Below are positions 1-9,354 of a DNA stretch of 64,000 bases, piece after piece. Within the stretch, counting starts at the first letter, position 1; every line of letters begins with the position of its first letter. The DNA is taken from positions 3,333,056 to 3,397,055 of the forward strand of contig NZ_JALEBH010000001.1 of the NCBI RefSeq assembly GCF_022758885.1. Direction: 5' to 3'. Below the pieces are notes generated by a model. That model saw only the letters and a program-made list of their open reading frames with translations. It was not told the DNA's origin and ran no database searches. Source of the DNA: Sphingobium sp. BYY-5. GTDB lineage: Bacteria > Pseudomonadota > Alphaproteobacteria > Sphingomonadales > Sphingomonadaceae. A program made the position numbers and the translations under genes.

Positions 1-695
1 CAGGGCTTCGCGCCGGTCTGTTCGTTCCAGGCCTGGCGGCAGGCGGGCTGCAATACGCCCTTCTTCCAGCATTTGGGAGCGAAGGAGGGCAGGGCGACGG
101 CATAATCGTAACCGGGCGTGCCGTAAAATTGCTCGCCCGCCAGCACCAGCGACTTCTTGATCGACGCCAGCCCGGTGCGACCGACCTCGTTCAATGTGCC
201 GCGATCGGCGAAGATCGCCTGCCGTCCGACTTCGGCGGCTTCCTGGCAGAAGCCCTTCTGCGCCTGCACGGTCGAATAGCCCGAATAGATGCGGGTATTA
301 TACATGTCCGACGCCGACTGGCCGGGCTTGCCCTTGCCCACGGTGCGCTGGAAATAGCCCAGCAGCGTGGCCTGCGCGGCATCCAGTTCGGCGTCATGAT
401 GCGCGATCATCGCGTTGTAATTGCCCACGGTCAGCAGGGTCGGTTCGAACTGGCACTGCAACGCCGCCACATTGAGCGCGGCGCGCATGTTCCAGGCGAG
501 GCCGGCCTTGACCTCCGCCGCGGTCGCGCCGGGCAGGCCAAGCGCGGTGGTGGCGGCCTCGTCCGTCAGCGGCGGCGCGCTCATGTCGGGCGGCGACCAG
601 TAGAATTGCGCGGCAGCAGGCTGGGCCGCGAAGGGGGCAGCGACGGCAATCGCCAGGCTGAGCAGCGCGCGGCGCGACGGCAAACGGACCTTCAT
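1..695 (-). CDS. Hypothetical exported protein, C-terminus outside window
   Basis: I do not recognise the family. The ATG at 695 follows a GAGGGG Shine-Dalgarno by about 8 bases. About 231 residues are visible and the frame is still open at base 1, so the C-terminus is missing. Residues 1-30 form a Sec-type signal peptide: a basic start, a run of Ala/Leu/Ile, then AAAQ. The mature part is predicted periplasmic and contains spaced cysteines (motifs LQCQ, FCQE, KCWK, ACRQ) that could form disulphides. The next gene downstream in the transcript lies outside the window. Confidence 0.8.
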   Translation of the reverse strand, partial: MKVRLPSRRALLSLAIAVAAPFAAQPAAAQFYWSPPDMSAPPLTDEAATTALGLPGATAAEVKAGLAWNMRAALNVAALQCQFEPTLLTVGNYNAMIAHHDAELDAAQATLLGYFQRTVGKGKPGQSASDMYNTRIYSGYSTVQAQKGFCQEAAEVGRQAIFADRGTLNEVGRTGLASIKKSLVLAGEQFYGTPGYDYAVALPSFAPKCWKKGVLQPACRQAWNEQTGAKP

Positions 696-800
696 CAACA
701 AAACCCCTCAGGCAGGATGCACGCACCGGCGCATCCGATAGCTATTATGCGTTACGACTATATCGCCGCTGAACCGGCCCCCCATTGCTAGCGGACGATC

Positions 801-1097
801 TTATTGATCGGCAAGTACTTCGTCGTCCTGAGCGGGCGCTTTGTCGGCAGATTTGGGATTGGCGGGCTTGGCCGGCCTGGCGGCGTCGCTGCCGTTGGAC
901 GACGCATTGGCGTCCGGCAGGGCTATGGCGGTGCCTTCGCTCTGCACCCCGTCCAGGTCGGTCATGGCATCGGTGGCGGTGCCGTCCACCACCTCCATGT
1001 CCTTCATCTGCACGCTGTTGCCGCTCTTGTCACCGCCCCCGCAGGCGGCAAGAGGCAACAACGCGGCAATACAGATGGTCCTTGCAGTCAACCGCAT
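801..1097 (-). CDS. Small hypothetical lipoprotein
   Basis: A 98-residue protein with a lipoprotein signal: MRLT start, hydrophobic core, and lipobox LAAC ending near residue 19, followed by GGGDKS. The remainder is low-complexity, rich in Asp, Ala, Asn and Pro, and has no recognisable domain. An AAGGAG Shine-Dalgarno sits 7 bases before the ATG. It should be anchored in the inner or outer membrane. It lies between an exported unknown and lipB, all on the minus strand, but gaps of about 60-100 bases do not prove one operon. Confidence 0.75.
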   Translation of the reverse strand: MRLTARTICIAALLPLAACGGGDKSGNSVQMKDMEVVDGTATDAMTDLDGVQSEGTAIALPDANASSNGSDAARPAKPANPKSADKAPAQDDEVLADQ

Positions 1098-1158
1098 CCG
1101 GGTCTCCTTGAAACGCAGTCAAAGCCCGGCAGCCCCCCGCCCGGCGAAAGGCGCGACA

Positions 1159-1866
1159 CTAGCCGTCAGACCTGCATTGCTCAAGCCCCGCGCCGCAGCG
1201 GGACAAGCGGCTGAGGAAGGCGGGAAAGTGCGCCTTCAATGCCGTGTCGAGCGCGTGCATCGACGCATTTCCGCCCAATGCGGCGATGCTGGTCACGGGA
1301 AATTCGCTGATCCCGCACGGCACGATGCCGCCAAAATGGGACAGGTCGGGATCGACATTGATCGAAAAGCCGTGGAGCGTCACCCAACGCCGCACCCGGA
1401 TGCCGAGCGCGCCGATCTTCGCCTCGCGCCCTTGGGGATCGTCGGTCCAGATGCCGATCCGGCCTTCCGCGCGCCGGGCCGGGACGCCAAGGTCGCCCAG
1501 CGCCGCGATCATCCAGCCTTCCAGATGATGGACGAAGTTGCGGACATCCTTGCCCCGTTCGCGCAAGTCGATGTTGAGATAGCCGATCCGCTGCCCCGGC
1601 CCATGATAGGTATAACGGCCACCGCGTCCGGCATCATGGACGGGAAAGCGCGGGTCAAGCAGTTCGGCGGGGGTCGCGCTGGTCCCGGCGGTGTAGAGCG
1701 GCGGATGCTCCAGCAGCCAGACCCGTTCCTGCGCCTCGCCCGCGAAGATGGCGGCGGCGCGCGCCTCCATCTCGGCCAGCGCAGGCGGATAGTCGACCAG
1801 CGCATCCTCGACGCGCCATTCGACGGCAGCGGGAAAGGACAGGGATTCAGCAGGGGGCGTAGACAT
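1159..1866 (-). CDS. lipB: Lipoyl(octanoyl) transferase LipB
   Basis: LipB moves an octanoyl group from acyl carrier protein to lipoyl domains of 2-oxoacid dehydrogenases, the first step of lipoate synthesis; it is cytosolic. The 235-residue product carries the family's hallmarks: [10 protein letters not shown] near residue 90, the substrate Lys in AKIGALGI near residue 150, and the catalytic Cys in [13 protein letters not shown] near residue 185. The open frame extends upstream to 2121, but the ATG at 1866 has an AAGGA Shine-Dalgarno and gives the usual length. It is divergent from the membrane protein at 1947. LipA is not in the window. Confidence 0.95.
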   Translation of the reverse strand: MSTPPAESLSFPAAVEWRVEDALVDYPPALAEMEARAAAIFAGEAQERVWLLEHPPLYTAGTSATPAELLDPRFPVHDAGRGGRYTYHGPGQRIGYLNIDLRERGKDVRNFVHHLEGWMIAALGDLGVPARRAEGRIGIWTDDPQGREAKIGALGIRVRRWVTLHGFSINVDPDLSHFGGIVPCGISEFPVTSIAALGGNASMHALDTALKAHFPAFLSRLSRCGAGLEQCRSDG

Positions 1867-1946
1867 GGACGCTTCCTTGACTTGGGGCGGGCGAGCGATC
1901 AAGTCTCGGCCCATATTTTCCGGACTATATAGGCAGGCACATAGAT

Positions 1947-2741
1947 ATGACGACGATGTCGATCGGCAAGGCATGGGAGGAAGCGGTCGCCTTCGTCGCA
2001 CGGGAGGCATCGCTGCTTTTTCCGGTGGCGTTGCTGTTCGTGGCGCTGCCCGGCGTAATCCTCCAGGAAATGACCCCGCCCGAACTCCAGGCCTGGTTCG
2101 CTCAGCCCAAGGCGGACGCAATTCCCGCCATGCCGCCCGGCTTTGCCGTGGCGATGCTGTTGACGATCCTGTTGATCTGGTTCGGATCGCTGGCCTTGTT
2201 CGCGCTGGCTCTGCGTCCCGGCATCAGTGTGGGGGAAGCCCTGCGGCTGAGCTTCGCCCGCCTGCCGGTGCTGATCGGCACGGCATTGGTGGTGGTCGGC
2301 GCCATTGCCGGCATCTTTGCCGTCGCCTTGTTGTTGGGCGTGATCTTCTCGCTGGCGTCCAAGCAACTCGCCGCCCTGCTGGGTCTGCTGCTGGGGGTCG
2401 GGGCAGTGGGGCTGGTCCTCTACGCCAGCATTCGACTGGTGCTGCTCAACCCGGTCGTGATCGATGGCCAGACGGGCGTGATGGACTCGCTGCGCCGGGC
2501 CTGGGCGTTGACGCGCGGCCATTTTTGGCGACTGTTCGGCTTTCTCCTGCTCGTGATGCTGCTGTCGACCATCGTCGCGTCGGTGGCGCAGATGATCGTG
2601 GGACTGCTCGGCAGCCTGGTCGCCGGCGCGGACGGTGCGCGGATTGCGGGCGGCATTGCCGGCGCGGCGGTGTCGAGCATCATCCAGGTCTATATGCTGG
2701 TGATGCTGGCCCGCCTCTACCGTCAGGCGGTCGCCGTCTGA
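1947..2741 (+). CDS. Polytopic membrane protein (glycerophosphoryl diester phosphodiesterase membrane-domain type)
   Basis: A 264-residue integral membrane protein with about six hydrophobic segments (roughly residues 20-45, 65-95, 105-135, 140-165, 195-220 and 230-255). The pattern, with [21 protein letters not shown] in the second half, resembles membrane proteins annotated as 'glycerophosphoryl diester phosphodiesterase membrane domain'. No catalytic domain is attached, so no enzyme activity should be assumed. The ATG at 1947 and the ATG at 1956 are both possible starts; neither has a strong Shine-Dalgarno. Its end overlaps the convergent acetyltransferase gene by 19 bases. Confidence 0.8.
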   Translation: MTTMSIGKAWEEAVAFVAREASLLFPVALLFVALPGVILQEMTPPELQAWFAQPKADAIPAMPPGFAVAMLLTILLIWFGSLALFALALRPGISVGEALRLSFARLPVLIGTALVVVGAIAGIFAVALLLGVIFSLASKQLAALLGLLLGVGAVGLVLYASIRLVLLNPVVIDGQTGVMDSLRRAWALTRGHFWRLFGFLLLVMLLSTIVASVAQMIVGLLGSLVAGADGARIAGGIAGAAVSSIIQVYMLVMLARLYRQAVAV

Positions 2742-3322
2742 TCCAGTAGCGGCACATGCGGCGCGGCGTCGCGCGGCAGCACGCCCGCCAGGCGCGGATC
2801 GGCGAAGGTTTCGATCTCGCGCCCATAGGGGATGAAGCCGGACTTGATGTAGAAGCCGAGCGCCGCCGGGCTGTCCAACGTGCAGGTATGGACCCAGAAG
2901 CGCTCCACCCCCTTGCGCCACGCGAGCGATTTGGCCTGCGCCATCAGCCAGCGGCCCAGCCCCTTGCCGTTCAATTCGGGCACCAGCCCGAAGAAGCTCA
3001 GCTCGCAATCGGGCAGCGCGCGGAAATCCAGTTCCAGCAGGCCCACTTCGGTCCCGCGCGGATCGGTGACGGCATAGACCTCCACCGCCGGGTCGTGGAG
3101 GATCGCCGCCAGCTCCGAATCGGGCATCACCAGCCGGGAAAACCAGAGCCAGGGTGCGCCCACCCGGCGGAACAGCAGGCGATAGGCGTCCAGGTCCGGC
3201 GTCTTCCATGGCGTCAGCCGCAACGGCGCGGGCGGGATCGGTGCGGGCTTCGGCCGGTCGCGCATCTCCAGATGCGTGACGATCGTTGCGACCATGCCCG
3301 GCTCGATCGACGTCAGCGCCAT
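2723..3322 (-). CDS. GNAT-family N-acetyltransferase
   Basis: A 199-residue cytosolic protein with a GNAT fold. The acetyl-CoA binding motif A is seen as LVPELNGKGLGRWLM near residues 120-135 (the Q/R-x-x-G-x-G/A position is N-G-K-G-L-G), followed by the beta-5/alpha-4 region LDSPAALGFYIKSGF. The substrate cannot be told. It begins 4 bases after the hemF stop and has a GGAG Shine-Dalgarno inside the hemF end, so it is the third gene of a trmL-hemF-GNAT operon. Confidence 0.88.
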   Translation of the reverse strand: MALTSIEPGMVATIVTHLEMRDRPKPAPIPPAPLRLTPWKTPDLDAYRLLFRRVGAPWLWFSRLVMPDSELAAILHDPAVEVYAVTDPRGTEVGLLELDFRALPDCELSFFGLVPELNGKGLGRWLMAQAKSLAWRKGVERFWVHTCTLDSPAALGFYIKSGFIPYGREIETFADPRLAGVLPRDAAPHVPLLDQTATA

Positions 3323-3326
3323 CGTT

Positions 3327-4211
3327 TCAGCTCCAGCTTGCCATCGGCGGCAGGCTCATCAGGATGGCGTCGATATTGCCGCCGGTCTTGAGGCCGAACA
3401 GCGTGCCGCGGTCATGCACCAGGTTGAATTCGGCGTAGCGGCCGCGCCATTCCAGCATGGTGCGATAGTCGCCTTCGGTCCAGGCATCGCTCATGCGCCG
3501 CCGCACGATCGGCGGGAAGGCGGCGAGGAAGGCGTCGCCGACCGCGCGCGTGAAAGCGAAATGCGCGTCGAACGCGGCATCGTCGGGGCATTCGAGATGG
3601 TCGTAGAAGATGCCGCCGACGCCGCGATGAACGCCGCGATGGGGGATGAAGAAATAATCGTCCGCCCATTTGCTGAAGCGCGGATAATGATCCGGATCAT
3701 GCCCGTCGCACGCCGCCTTCAATATGGCGTGGAAATGCGCCGTATCCTCTTCGCGCGGCAAAGGCGGGTTAAGGTCCGCGCCGCCGCCGAACCAGCTTTT
3801 GGTCGTCACCAGATAGCGGGTGTTCATATGGACGGCGGGAACATGCGGATTGGCCATATGGGCGACCAGGCTGATGCCGGTGGCGAAGAAGGCGGGGTTG
3901 TCGGCTGCGCCATGGATGGTCTGGGCGAAGCCGGACGCCAGCTCACCACCCACGGTCGAGACGTTGACGCCGACCTTCTCAAATATCTTGCCCTTCATGA
4001 CGCCACGCACGCCGCCGCCCCCTTCGCCGGGCGCCTGCCCCTCCGCCTCGCGGTCCCAGGCGATGAAGTCGAAGCGGGCGTCGCCCCCGGCTTCGCGCTC
4101 GATCGCCTCGAACTCGGCGCAGATTCGGTCACGCAGCGATTCGAACCAGGCGCGTGCCGCCTGCTGGCGCGCGTCGAGCGTGAAAGGGACCGTGGGAATC
4201 GGATTCGTCAT
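3327..4211 (-). CDS. hemF: Oxygen-dependent coproporphyrinogen III oxidase
   Basis: HemF converts coproporphyrinogen III to protoporphyrinogen IX with oxygen, a late step of haem synthesis in the cytosol. The 294-residue product matches the family length and shows its signatures: FGGGADLNP near residue 140, FFIPHRGVHRGVGGIFYD near 190, and the C-terminal RGTLFGLKTGGN. The ATG overlaps the stop of trmL by four bases (ATGA), indicating translational coupling. Demand for haem fits the cytochrome bc1 genes lying just beyond on the other strand. Confidence 0.96.
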   Translation of the reverse strand: MTNPIPTVPFTLDARQQAARAWFESLRDRICAEFEAIEREAGGDARFDFIAWDREAEGQAPGEGGGGVRGVMKGKIFEKVGVNVSTVGGELASGFAQTIHGAADNPAFFATGISLVAHMANPHVPAVHMNTRYLVTTKSWFGGGADLNPPLPREEDTAHFHAILKAACDGHDPDHYPRFSKWADDYFFIPHRGVHRGVGGIFYDHLECPDDAAFDAHFAFTRAVGDAFLAAFPPIVRRRMSDAWTEGDYRTMLEWRGRYAEFNLVHDRGTLFGLKTGGNIDAILMSLPPMASWS

Positions 4212-4666
4212 TCGGGGAACCTTCCGGTCTGGCGCAGGGCTTCGGCGACGGCGATGCCCGTGGAAACGGCGACATTCAAGGACCGGAAACCCGGCGCCAT
4301 CGGTATACGGATGCGAATATCGGCCAGATCGCGCACATCGTCGGGTACGCCCGCGCTTTCCGACCCCATCAGCAATACATCGTCCTCGCGAAATTCTACC
4401 TCCGGCAACCGCTGCGATGCATGGGCGCTCATCAGCAGCAGACGGCGGCCTTCGGCCCGGCGCGCCGCGTCGAAGGCGGCGAAATTGACATGACGGGCGA
4501 CGTCGGCCGCCTCGCCATAATCCATCGCCGCCCGCTTCAAGCGCGCGTCGGAAAAGGCGAATCCGGTGGGCATGATGATGTCGACAGGCACCGAGAAACA
4601 GGCGGCCAGGCGCAGGATTGCGCCGACATTGCCCGCAATTTCGGGTTGATAAAGGGCGATACGCAT
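4208..4666 (-). CDS. trmL: tRNA (cytidine(34)-2'-O)-methyltransferase
   Basis: A 152-residue SPOUT-fold methyltransferase that modifies the wobble base of tRNA-Leu. The start MRIALYQPEIAGNVGAILR is characteristic of the TrmL group, and the trefoil-knot SAM-binding motifs appear as LLMGSESAGVP near residue 100 and IPMAPGFRSLNVAVS near residue 120. It is the first gene of the trmL-hemF-GNAT operon and overlaps hemF by four bases. The 206-base gap up to petA holds the divergent promoters; I see no other gene in it. Confidence 0.94.
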   Translation of the reverse strand: MRIALYQPEIAGNVGAILRLAACFSVPVDIIMPTGFAFSDARLKRAAMDYGEAADVARHVNFAAFDAARRAEGRRLLLMSAHASQRLPEVEFREDDVLLMGSESAGVPDDVRDLADIRIRIPMAPGFRSLNVAVSTGIAVAEALRQTGRFPE

Positions 4667-4872
4667 GGGGCAGCGCCATAATGCATCCGGAGCATTTGCA
4701 ATAGGCTAGGCAATATTGCGACTGGCAAAGACGGCGCAGTCCGGTTATCAACCCCTCCGAGCACGCCGGGGGGAAGGCGGGATCAGCTTAGGCTGGCAAC
4801 CCAAATCCCTGATAATCAGGGCCGTTAACGGCATCCCGGTGTGGCAGGGAAGTCTTGCAAGGGTAGAGGTGC

Positions 4873-5439
4873 ATGGCGAGCGTTGAGCATTCTGACGGCC
4901 AAGGTTTATCGGGCGGAGAAGGGGTACGCCGCCGCGATTTCATAAATGTCGCTGCGGTTAGCTTCGCAGGAGTCGGCGCTGTCGTCGCTGTTCTGCCGTT
5001 GATCGACCAGATGAACCCCAGCGCCGATGTGCTGGCGCTTGCCTCGACGGAAGTGGACATCTCGGCGATCCAGCCGGGGCAGGCGATCAAGACCACTTTC
5101 CGGTCGCAGCCGCTGTTCGTGCGGCAATTGACCCCCAAGGAAATCGCCGAAGCCGACAAGGTCGATCCTTCCACCCTGCGCGATCCGCAGACGCTGGAGG
5201 AGCGCACCGTCGACGGGAAGAAGCAATGGCTGGTGACGATGGGTGTCTGCACCCATCTGGGCTGCGTGCCGCTGGGCGCGGGCGAGGGCGAAAATCGCGG
5301 TGAATATGGCGGCTATTTCTGCCCCTGCCATGGTTCGTCCTACGACACCGCCGCGCGCATCCGCAAAGGCCCCGCGCCCAAGAACCTGGAAGTGCCGAAG
5401 TTCAGCTTCACTTCCGACACCGCCATTCTCGTAGGCTGA
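4873..5439 (+). CDS. petA: Ubiquinol-cytochrome c reductase iron-sulfur (Rieske) subunit
   Basis: The Rieske subunit of the cytochrome bc1 complex takes an electron from ubiquinol and passes it to cytochrome c1. The 188-residue protein has a Tat-type N-terminus (RRRDFINVA) running into a single membrane anchor at about residues 20-45. The [2Fe-2S] ligands are in CTHLGC near residue 130 and CPCHGS near residue 155, the standard C-x-H / C-x-x-H pair with disulphide cysteines. An AGAGG sits before the ATG. It is the first gene of petABC. Confidence 0.97.
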   Translation: MASVEHSDGQGLSGGEGVRRRDFINVAAVSFAGVGAVVAVLPLIDQMNPSADVLALASTEVDISAIQPGQAIKTTFRSQPLFVRQLTPKEIAEADKVDPSTLRDPQTLEERTVDGKKQWLVTMGVCTHLGCVPLGAGEGENRGEYGGYFCPCHGSSYDTAARIRKGPAPKNLEVPKFSFTSDTAILVG

Positions 5440-5450
5440 GGTAAGAAACC

Positions 5451-6743
5451 ATGAGCTTTCCCTGGGCTGAGCATTATGCCCCGAAGCATCCCCTGATGCA
5501 GTGGGTCGACGAGAAGCTGCCACTGCCGCGTCTCGTCTACAACGCCATCGGTGCGGGCTATCCCGTCCCGCGCAACCTGAACTATTTCTGGAATTTCGGC
5601 GTTCTCGCCGGCCTGGCGCTGGTGATCCAGATCGTCACCGGCGTCATCATGGCGATGCATTATGGCGCCAATGACCTGGTCGCGTTCAGCACCGTCGAAC
5701 AGACGATGCGCGACGTGAATGCCGGCTGGCTGATGCGTTACGCGCACGCCAACGGCGCCAGCTTCTTCTTCATCGTCGTCTATCTCCACATCTTCCGCGG
5801 CCTCTATTTCGGCTCCTACAAGGCGCCCCGTGAAATGGTGTGGCTGCTGGGCCTCGTCATCTTCCTGCTCATGATGGCGACCGCCTTCATGGGCTATGTC
5901 CTTCCCTGGGGGCAGATGTCCTACTGGGGTGCAAAGGTCATTACCGGCCTGTTCGGCGCGATTCCCGTGGTAGGCGAGCCGGTCCAGACCTGGCTGCTGG
6001 GCGGCTTCGCCCCCGGCAACGCCTCGCTCAACCGCTTCTTCTCGCTGCACTTCTTGCTGCCCTTCGTGATCGCGGGGGTCATCATCCTGCATATCTGGGC
6101 GCTGCATATTCCGGGTTCCTCGAACCCGACCGGCGTGGAAGTGAAGGGGCCGCAGGACACCGTTCCGTTCCACCCCTATTATACCGCGAAGGACGGTTTC
6201 GGCGTTGGCGTCTTCCTGATTCTGTTCGCGATCATGCTGTTCTTCGCGCCCAACTATCTGGGCCATCCGGACAATTATATCGAAGCGAACCCGCTTTCGA
6301 CGCCCGCGCATATCGTACCCGAATGGTATTTCTGGCCCTTCTACGCGATCCTGCGCGCCTTCACGGTCGACTTCTTCTTCGTGCCGGCCAAGCTGCTGGG
6401 CGTGCTGGCGATGTTCGCGTCGATCCTGCTGCTCTTCTTCCTGCCCTGGCTCGACACGTCGCCGGTGCGGTCGGGCAGCTATAGGCCGACCTTCAAGAAG
6501 TTCTTCTGGATCCTCGTCATCGACGTCGCGGTCCTGGGCTATTGTGGCGGCGCGCCGGCGGCGGAACCCTATGTGATGATCAGTCAGGTGGCTGCGGCTT
6601 ATTATTTCGCGCACTTCCTCATCGTCCTGCCGCTGATCTCGCGCTTCGAAAAACCGCTGCCGCTACCCGGCTCGATCACCGAGGCGGTGCTGGCGAAATA
6701 TGGCAAGACCGACGGCGAAACCGCCGCAGTCCCGGCCGAATAA
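5451..6743 (+). CDS. petB: Cytochrome b subunit of the bc1 complex
   Basis: The membrane core of complex III, holding two b haems and the quinol oxidation and quinone reduction sites. At 430 residues with eight or more hydrophobic helices it fits bacterial cytochrome b. Haem-ligand histidines are seen in [23 protein letters not shown] and [18 protein letters not shown], and the Qo-site motif as [13 protein letters not shown] near residue 285. It begins 11 bases after petA, with GAGGTAAG as Shine-Dalgarno. Confidence 0.97.
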   Translation: MSFPWAEHYAPKHPLMQWVDEKLPLPRLVYNAIGAGYPVPRNLNYFWNFGVLAGLALVIQIVTGVIMAMHYGANDLVAFSTVEQTMRDVNAGWLMRYAHANGASFFFIVVYLHIFRGLYFGSYKAPREMVWLLGLVIFLLMMATAFMGYVLPWGQMSYWGAKVITGLFGAIPVVGEPVQTWLLGGFAPGNASLNRFFSLHFLLPFVIAGVIILHIWALHIPGSSNPTGVEVKGPQDTVPFHPYYTAKDGFGVGVFLILFAIMLFFAPNYLGHPDNYIEANPLSTPAHIVPEWYFWPFYAILRAFTVDFFFVPAKLLGVLAMFASILLLFFLPWLDTSPVRSGSYRPTFKKFFWILVIDVAVLGYCGGAPAAEPYVMISQVAAAYYFAHFLIVLPLISRFEKPLPLPGSITEAVLAKYGKTDGETAAVPAE

Positions 6744-6756
6744 GGGGTAGACAGAT

Positions 6757-7605
6757 ATGGTTCGCATCGGCGCATTTCTCGTCGGCCTCTTCTTCGCGGG
6801 CTGGCTTTTCATCTCCTTCCTCGTGGGCGCATATTCCTACGTCACCGATCCGCCCGCCAAGACGGTGGAGCATGAATTCCATCGCGATCCCAAGCATGTG
6901 TCCTTCTCCTTCGACGGACCCTTCGGCAAATATGACCAGCAGCAGCTCCAGCGCGGTTTCCAGGTGTTCAAGGAAGTCTGCTCGGCCTGCCACAGCCTGA
7001 AGTTCGTCGCGTTCCGCGATCTGGAAGCGCTGGGCTATAATGAGGCGGAGGTGAAGGCGATCGCCAAGCAGTGGGCGATCAAGACCCCCGACGTCGATCC
7101 CGCCACCGGCGAGGCATCGAGCCGCGATCCGGTTCCGGCCGATCATTTCCCCAAGCCCTTCGCGAACAATGTCGCGGCGGCGGCGGCGAACAACAATGCG
7201 ATCCCGCCGGACCTGTCGCTGATGACCAAGGCGCGCCACCATGGCCCGGCCTATGTCTATTCGCTGCTGACGGGGTTCCAGGCGCAGCCGGCTGAACTGC
7301 TCAAGGAGTTCCCGGACGCCAAGACGCCGGAGGGGCTGCACTACAACCCCTATTTCGCCAACCTGAACCTGGCCATGGCGCCGCCGCTGACGGCCGAGGG
7401 CCAAGTGACCTATGGCGACGGCACCAAGCCGACGGTGGACCAGATGGCGCAGGACGTATCGGCCTTCCTGGCCTGGACGGCGGAACCGAAGCTGGAAAAC
7501 CGCCACGCGGCGGGTCTGGGAACGGTCATCTTCCTGCTGATCGCGACGGCGCTGGCCTATCTGTCCTATCAGAATATCTGGGCGGACAAGAAAAAGGCCG
7601 CCTGA
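6757..7605 (+). CDS. petC: Cytochrome c1 of the bc1 complex
   Basis: Membrane-anchored c-type cytochrome that carries electrons from the Rieske centre to soluble cytochrome c. The 282-residue precursor has a signal/anchor at the N-terminus (residues about 5-28), the haem-binding motif CSACHS near residue 80, and a C-terminal helix (GTVIFLLIATALAYLSY) that holds it in the membrane facing the periplasm. It follows petB by 13 bases and ends the operon before a strong intrinsic terminator at 7631. Confidence 0.96.
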   Translation: MVRIGAFLVGLFFAGWLFISFLVGAYSYVTDPPAKTVEHEFHRDPKHVSFSFDGPFGKYDQQQLQRGFQVFKEVCSACHSLKFVAFRDLEALGYNEAEVKAIAKQWAIKTPDVDPATGEASSRDPVPADHFPKPFANNVAAAAANNNAIPPDLSLMTKARHHGPAYVYSLLTGFQAQPAELLKEFPDAKTPEGLHYNPYFANLNLAMAPPLTAEGQVTYGDGTKPTVDQMAQDVSAFLAWTAEPKLENRHAAGLGTVIFLLIATALAYLSYQNIWADKKKAA

Positions 7606-7630
7606 CGGCCGGATGAACGGGAAAAAGAAG

Positions 7631-7665
7631 GGGCGCGGTTTCTTGAGGGGACCGCGCCCTTTCTC
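7631..7665 (+). terminator. Intrinsic terminator after petABC
   Basis: A nine-base stem, GGGCGCGGT pairing with ACCGCGCCC around an 11-base loop, is followed by a short T-rich run. It lies 26 bases after the petC stop and 13 bases before the apt start. Confidence 0.85.
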
Positions 7666-7677
7666 TATGGAGGCCCC

Positions 7678-8214
7678 ATGAGCATCGACAGCCTGACGGC
7701 CCTCATCCGCCCCATCCCCGATTTTCCCAAGCCGGGCATCATGTTCCGGGACGTGACGACCCTGCTCGCCGATGGCCCCGGCTTTGCCGAACTGGTCGAC
7801 CGGCTGACCAATGTCGCCCGGCCGCTCGATCCCGACCTGATCGTCGGTATCGAGGCGCGGGGCTTCATCCTGGGCGCGGCGCTGGCCGCGGCGCTGGGCA
7901 AGGGCTTCGTGCCGGTGCGCAAGAAGGGCAAGCTGCCGGGCAAGACGGTCGGCATCGACTATGTGCTGGAATATGGCACCGACCGGCTGGAACTGCATGA
8001 AGGGCAGGTGCCGCAAGGCGCGCGCGTCATCCTGGTCGACGACCTGATCGCCACTGGCGGCACCGCGCTCGCCGCCGCGCAACTGCTGCGCGAACAGGGC
8101 GCGAGCGTGCTGATGGCGCTCTTTGCCGTCGATCTGCCAGATCTGGGCGGCAAGGCCGCGCTGGAGGCCGACGGCGTCGCCGCGCAGGCGCTGATCGCCT
8201 TCGAGGGCGAATAG
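7678..8214 (+). CDS. apt: Adenine phosphoribosyltransferase
   Basis: A cytosolic purine salvage enzyme: adenine plus PRPP gives AMP. The 178-residue product is the usual length. The PRPP-binding motif is [14 protein letters not shown] near residues 120-135, and the N-terminus [16 protein letters not shown] is typical. A GGAGG immediately precedes the ATG. It lies just downstream of the petABC terminator, so it probably has partial read-through or a promoter within the terminator region. Confidence 0.96.
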   Translation: MSIDSLTALIRPIPDFPKPGIMFRDVTTLLADGPGFAELVDRLTNVARPLDPDLIVGIEARGFILGAALAAALGKGFVPVRKKGKLPGKTVGIDYVLEYGTDRLELHEGQVPQGARVILVDDLIATGGTALAAAQLLREQGASVLMALFAVDLPDLGGKAALEADGVAAQALIAFEGE

Positions 8215-8268
8215 GCGCAGGCACGCTTCGGCGCGATCATATTGCCGGGAAACGGGCATGAGGAAGAT

Positions 8269-9351
8269 ATGGCCATAGCGATCAGCCGACCGATCCCCGC
8301 CTTGCGCACGGCCGCGCTGGCGCTTCTTTTGCTGGCGTCAGGTTGTGCCACGCCGTTGCCGTTGCGCTCCATGGCGTGCGGAGATGCCGTGCCGCCGACC
8401 ATTGTCCCCGCTGCGGACGGGCAGATGGCCACCACGACCCTGTCGGTGCTGACCTATAATATCGAGGGATTGGGCTGGCCCGCCCGATCCGGGCGGGAAC
8501 CGTCGTTGCGCGCCATCGGCGACCGGATCGCGGCCCTGCGCGCCGAGGGACGGGCGCCCGACGTCATCTTGTTCCAGGAAATGTTCAGTGGCGCGGCGAA
8601 GAAGGCGGTGGCTGCCACGGGCTATCCGGCCATTGTCACCGGCCCGCGTCGCACGACCAGGGCCAAGGGCGCGACCAAGGATGCCTTACCCGGCAAGTCC
8701 AGGTTCAAGCGCGGCGAACTCGGCCTGCACCTGACCGGCAGCGGCCTTGCCATCGCGTCACGCTATCCGATCGTCCATGTCGACATGCACGCCTATGGCC
8801 GCCGCTCCTGCGCCGGGAGGGATTGCCTCGCCAACAAGGGGATTGTTCTGGCGCGGTTGACCATTCCCGGCGTGCCGACGCCGATCGACATCTACGACAC
8901 GCACATGAACAGCCGTGGGGCATCCCGTGCGCCGGCCCCCCGCAATCTCGCCGCGCATGATCGTCAATCACTGGAGGCGTCGGCCTTCATCAACCGCACG
9001 CATGACGATGCCTATCCCGTGATTTTCGGGGGCGATTTCAACATGCGCCATTCCGAACCGCGATGGGAGAATTTCTCCCGCTACCAGTCGCTCAAGCTGG
9101 TGCATCGTGTCTGTGCCGACCCTGCTTCAGGTTGCGATGTGCATATGTCCTGGGATGGCGACGAACCCTGGATGGATACGCAGGATCTGCAATTTTTCTG
9201 GCCGGGCGATCGGGTGTCGATCCGCCCGATTCGGGTTGAGGCGATGTTCGACGGCGGCCCCAGCGGTCCCGAACTGTCCGATCATGACGCTTTTCTGGTC
9301 ACTTACCAACTGTCCTGGCGCCGGACGGAGGCTGAGCAAAGCGGCTGCTGA
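8269..9351 (+). CDS. Endonuclease/exonuclease/phosphatase-fold lipoprotein
   Basis: A 360-residue protein with a lipoprotein signal (LLLLASGC, Cys near residue 26) and an EEP (DNase I-like) domain. Catalytic signatures seen are LSVLTYNIEG, LFQEMF, the His of YDTHMNS, GGDFNMRH and the terminal SDHDAF. The fold covers nucleases, phosphodiesterases and sphingomyelinase-like enzymes, so the substrate is open; a surface or periplasmic phosphodiesterase is the safest reading. The start at 8269 is chosen over the in-frame ATG at 8242 because GAGGAAG lies just before it and the signal peptide begins there. Confidence 0.85.
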   Translation: MAIAISRPIPALRTAALALLLLASGCATPLPLRSMACGDAVPPTIVPAADGQMATTTLSVLTYNIEGLGWPARSGREPSLRAIGDRIAALRAEGRAPDVILFQEMFSGAAKKAVAATGYPAIVTGPRRTTRAKGATKDALPGKSRFKRGELGLHLTGSGLAIASRYPIVHVDMHAYGRRSCAGRDCLANKGIVLARLTIPGVPTPIDIYDTHMNSRGASRAPAPRNLAAHDRQSLEASAFINRTHDDAYPVIFGGDFNMRHSEPRWENFSRYQSLKLVHRVCADPASGCDVHMSWDGDEPWMDTQDLQFFWPGDRVSIRPIRVEAMFDGGPSGPELSDHDAFLVTYQLSWRRTEAEQSGC

Positions 9352-9354
9352 CAA

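Noticed and set aside
1899..3209. A 436-codon minus-strand frame across the membrane-protein and acetyltransferase genes
   Set aside because: It is rich in Arg, Gln and Asp in the manner of GC-shadow frames and conflicts with two well-supported genes.
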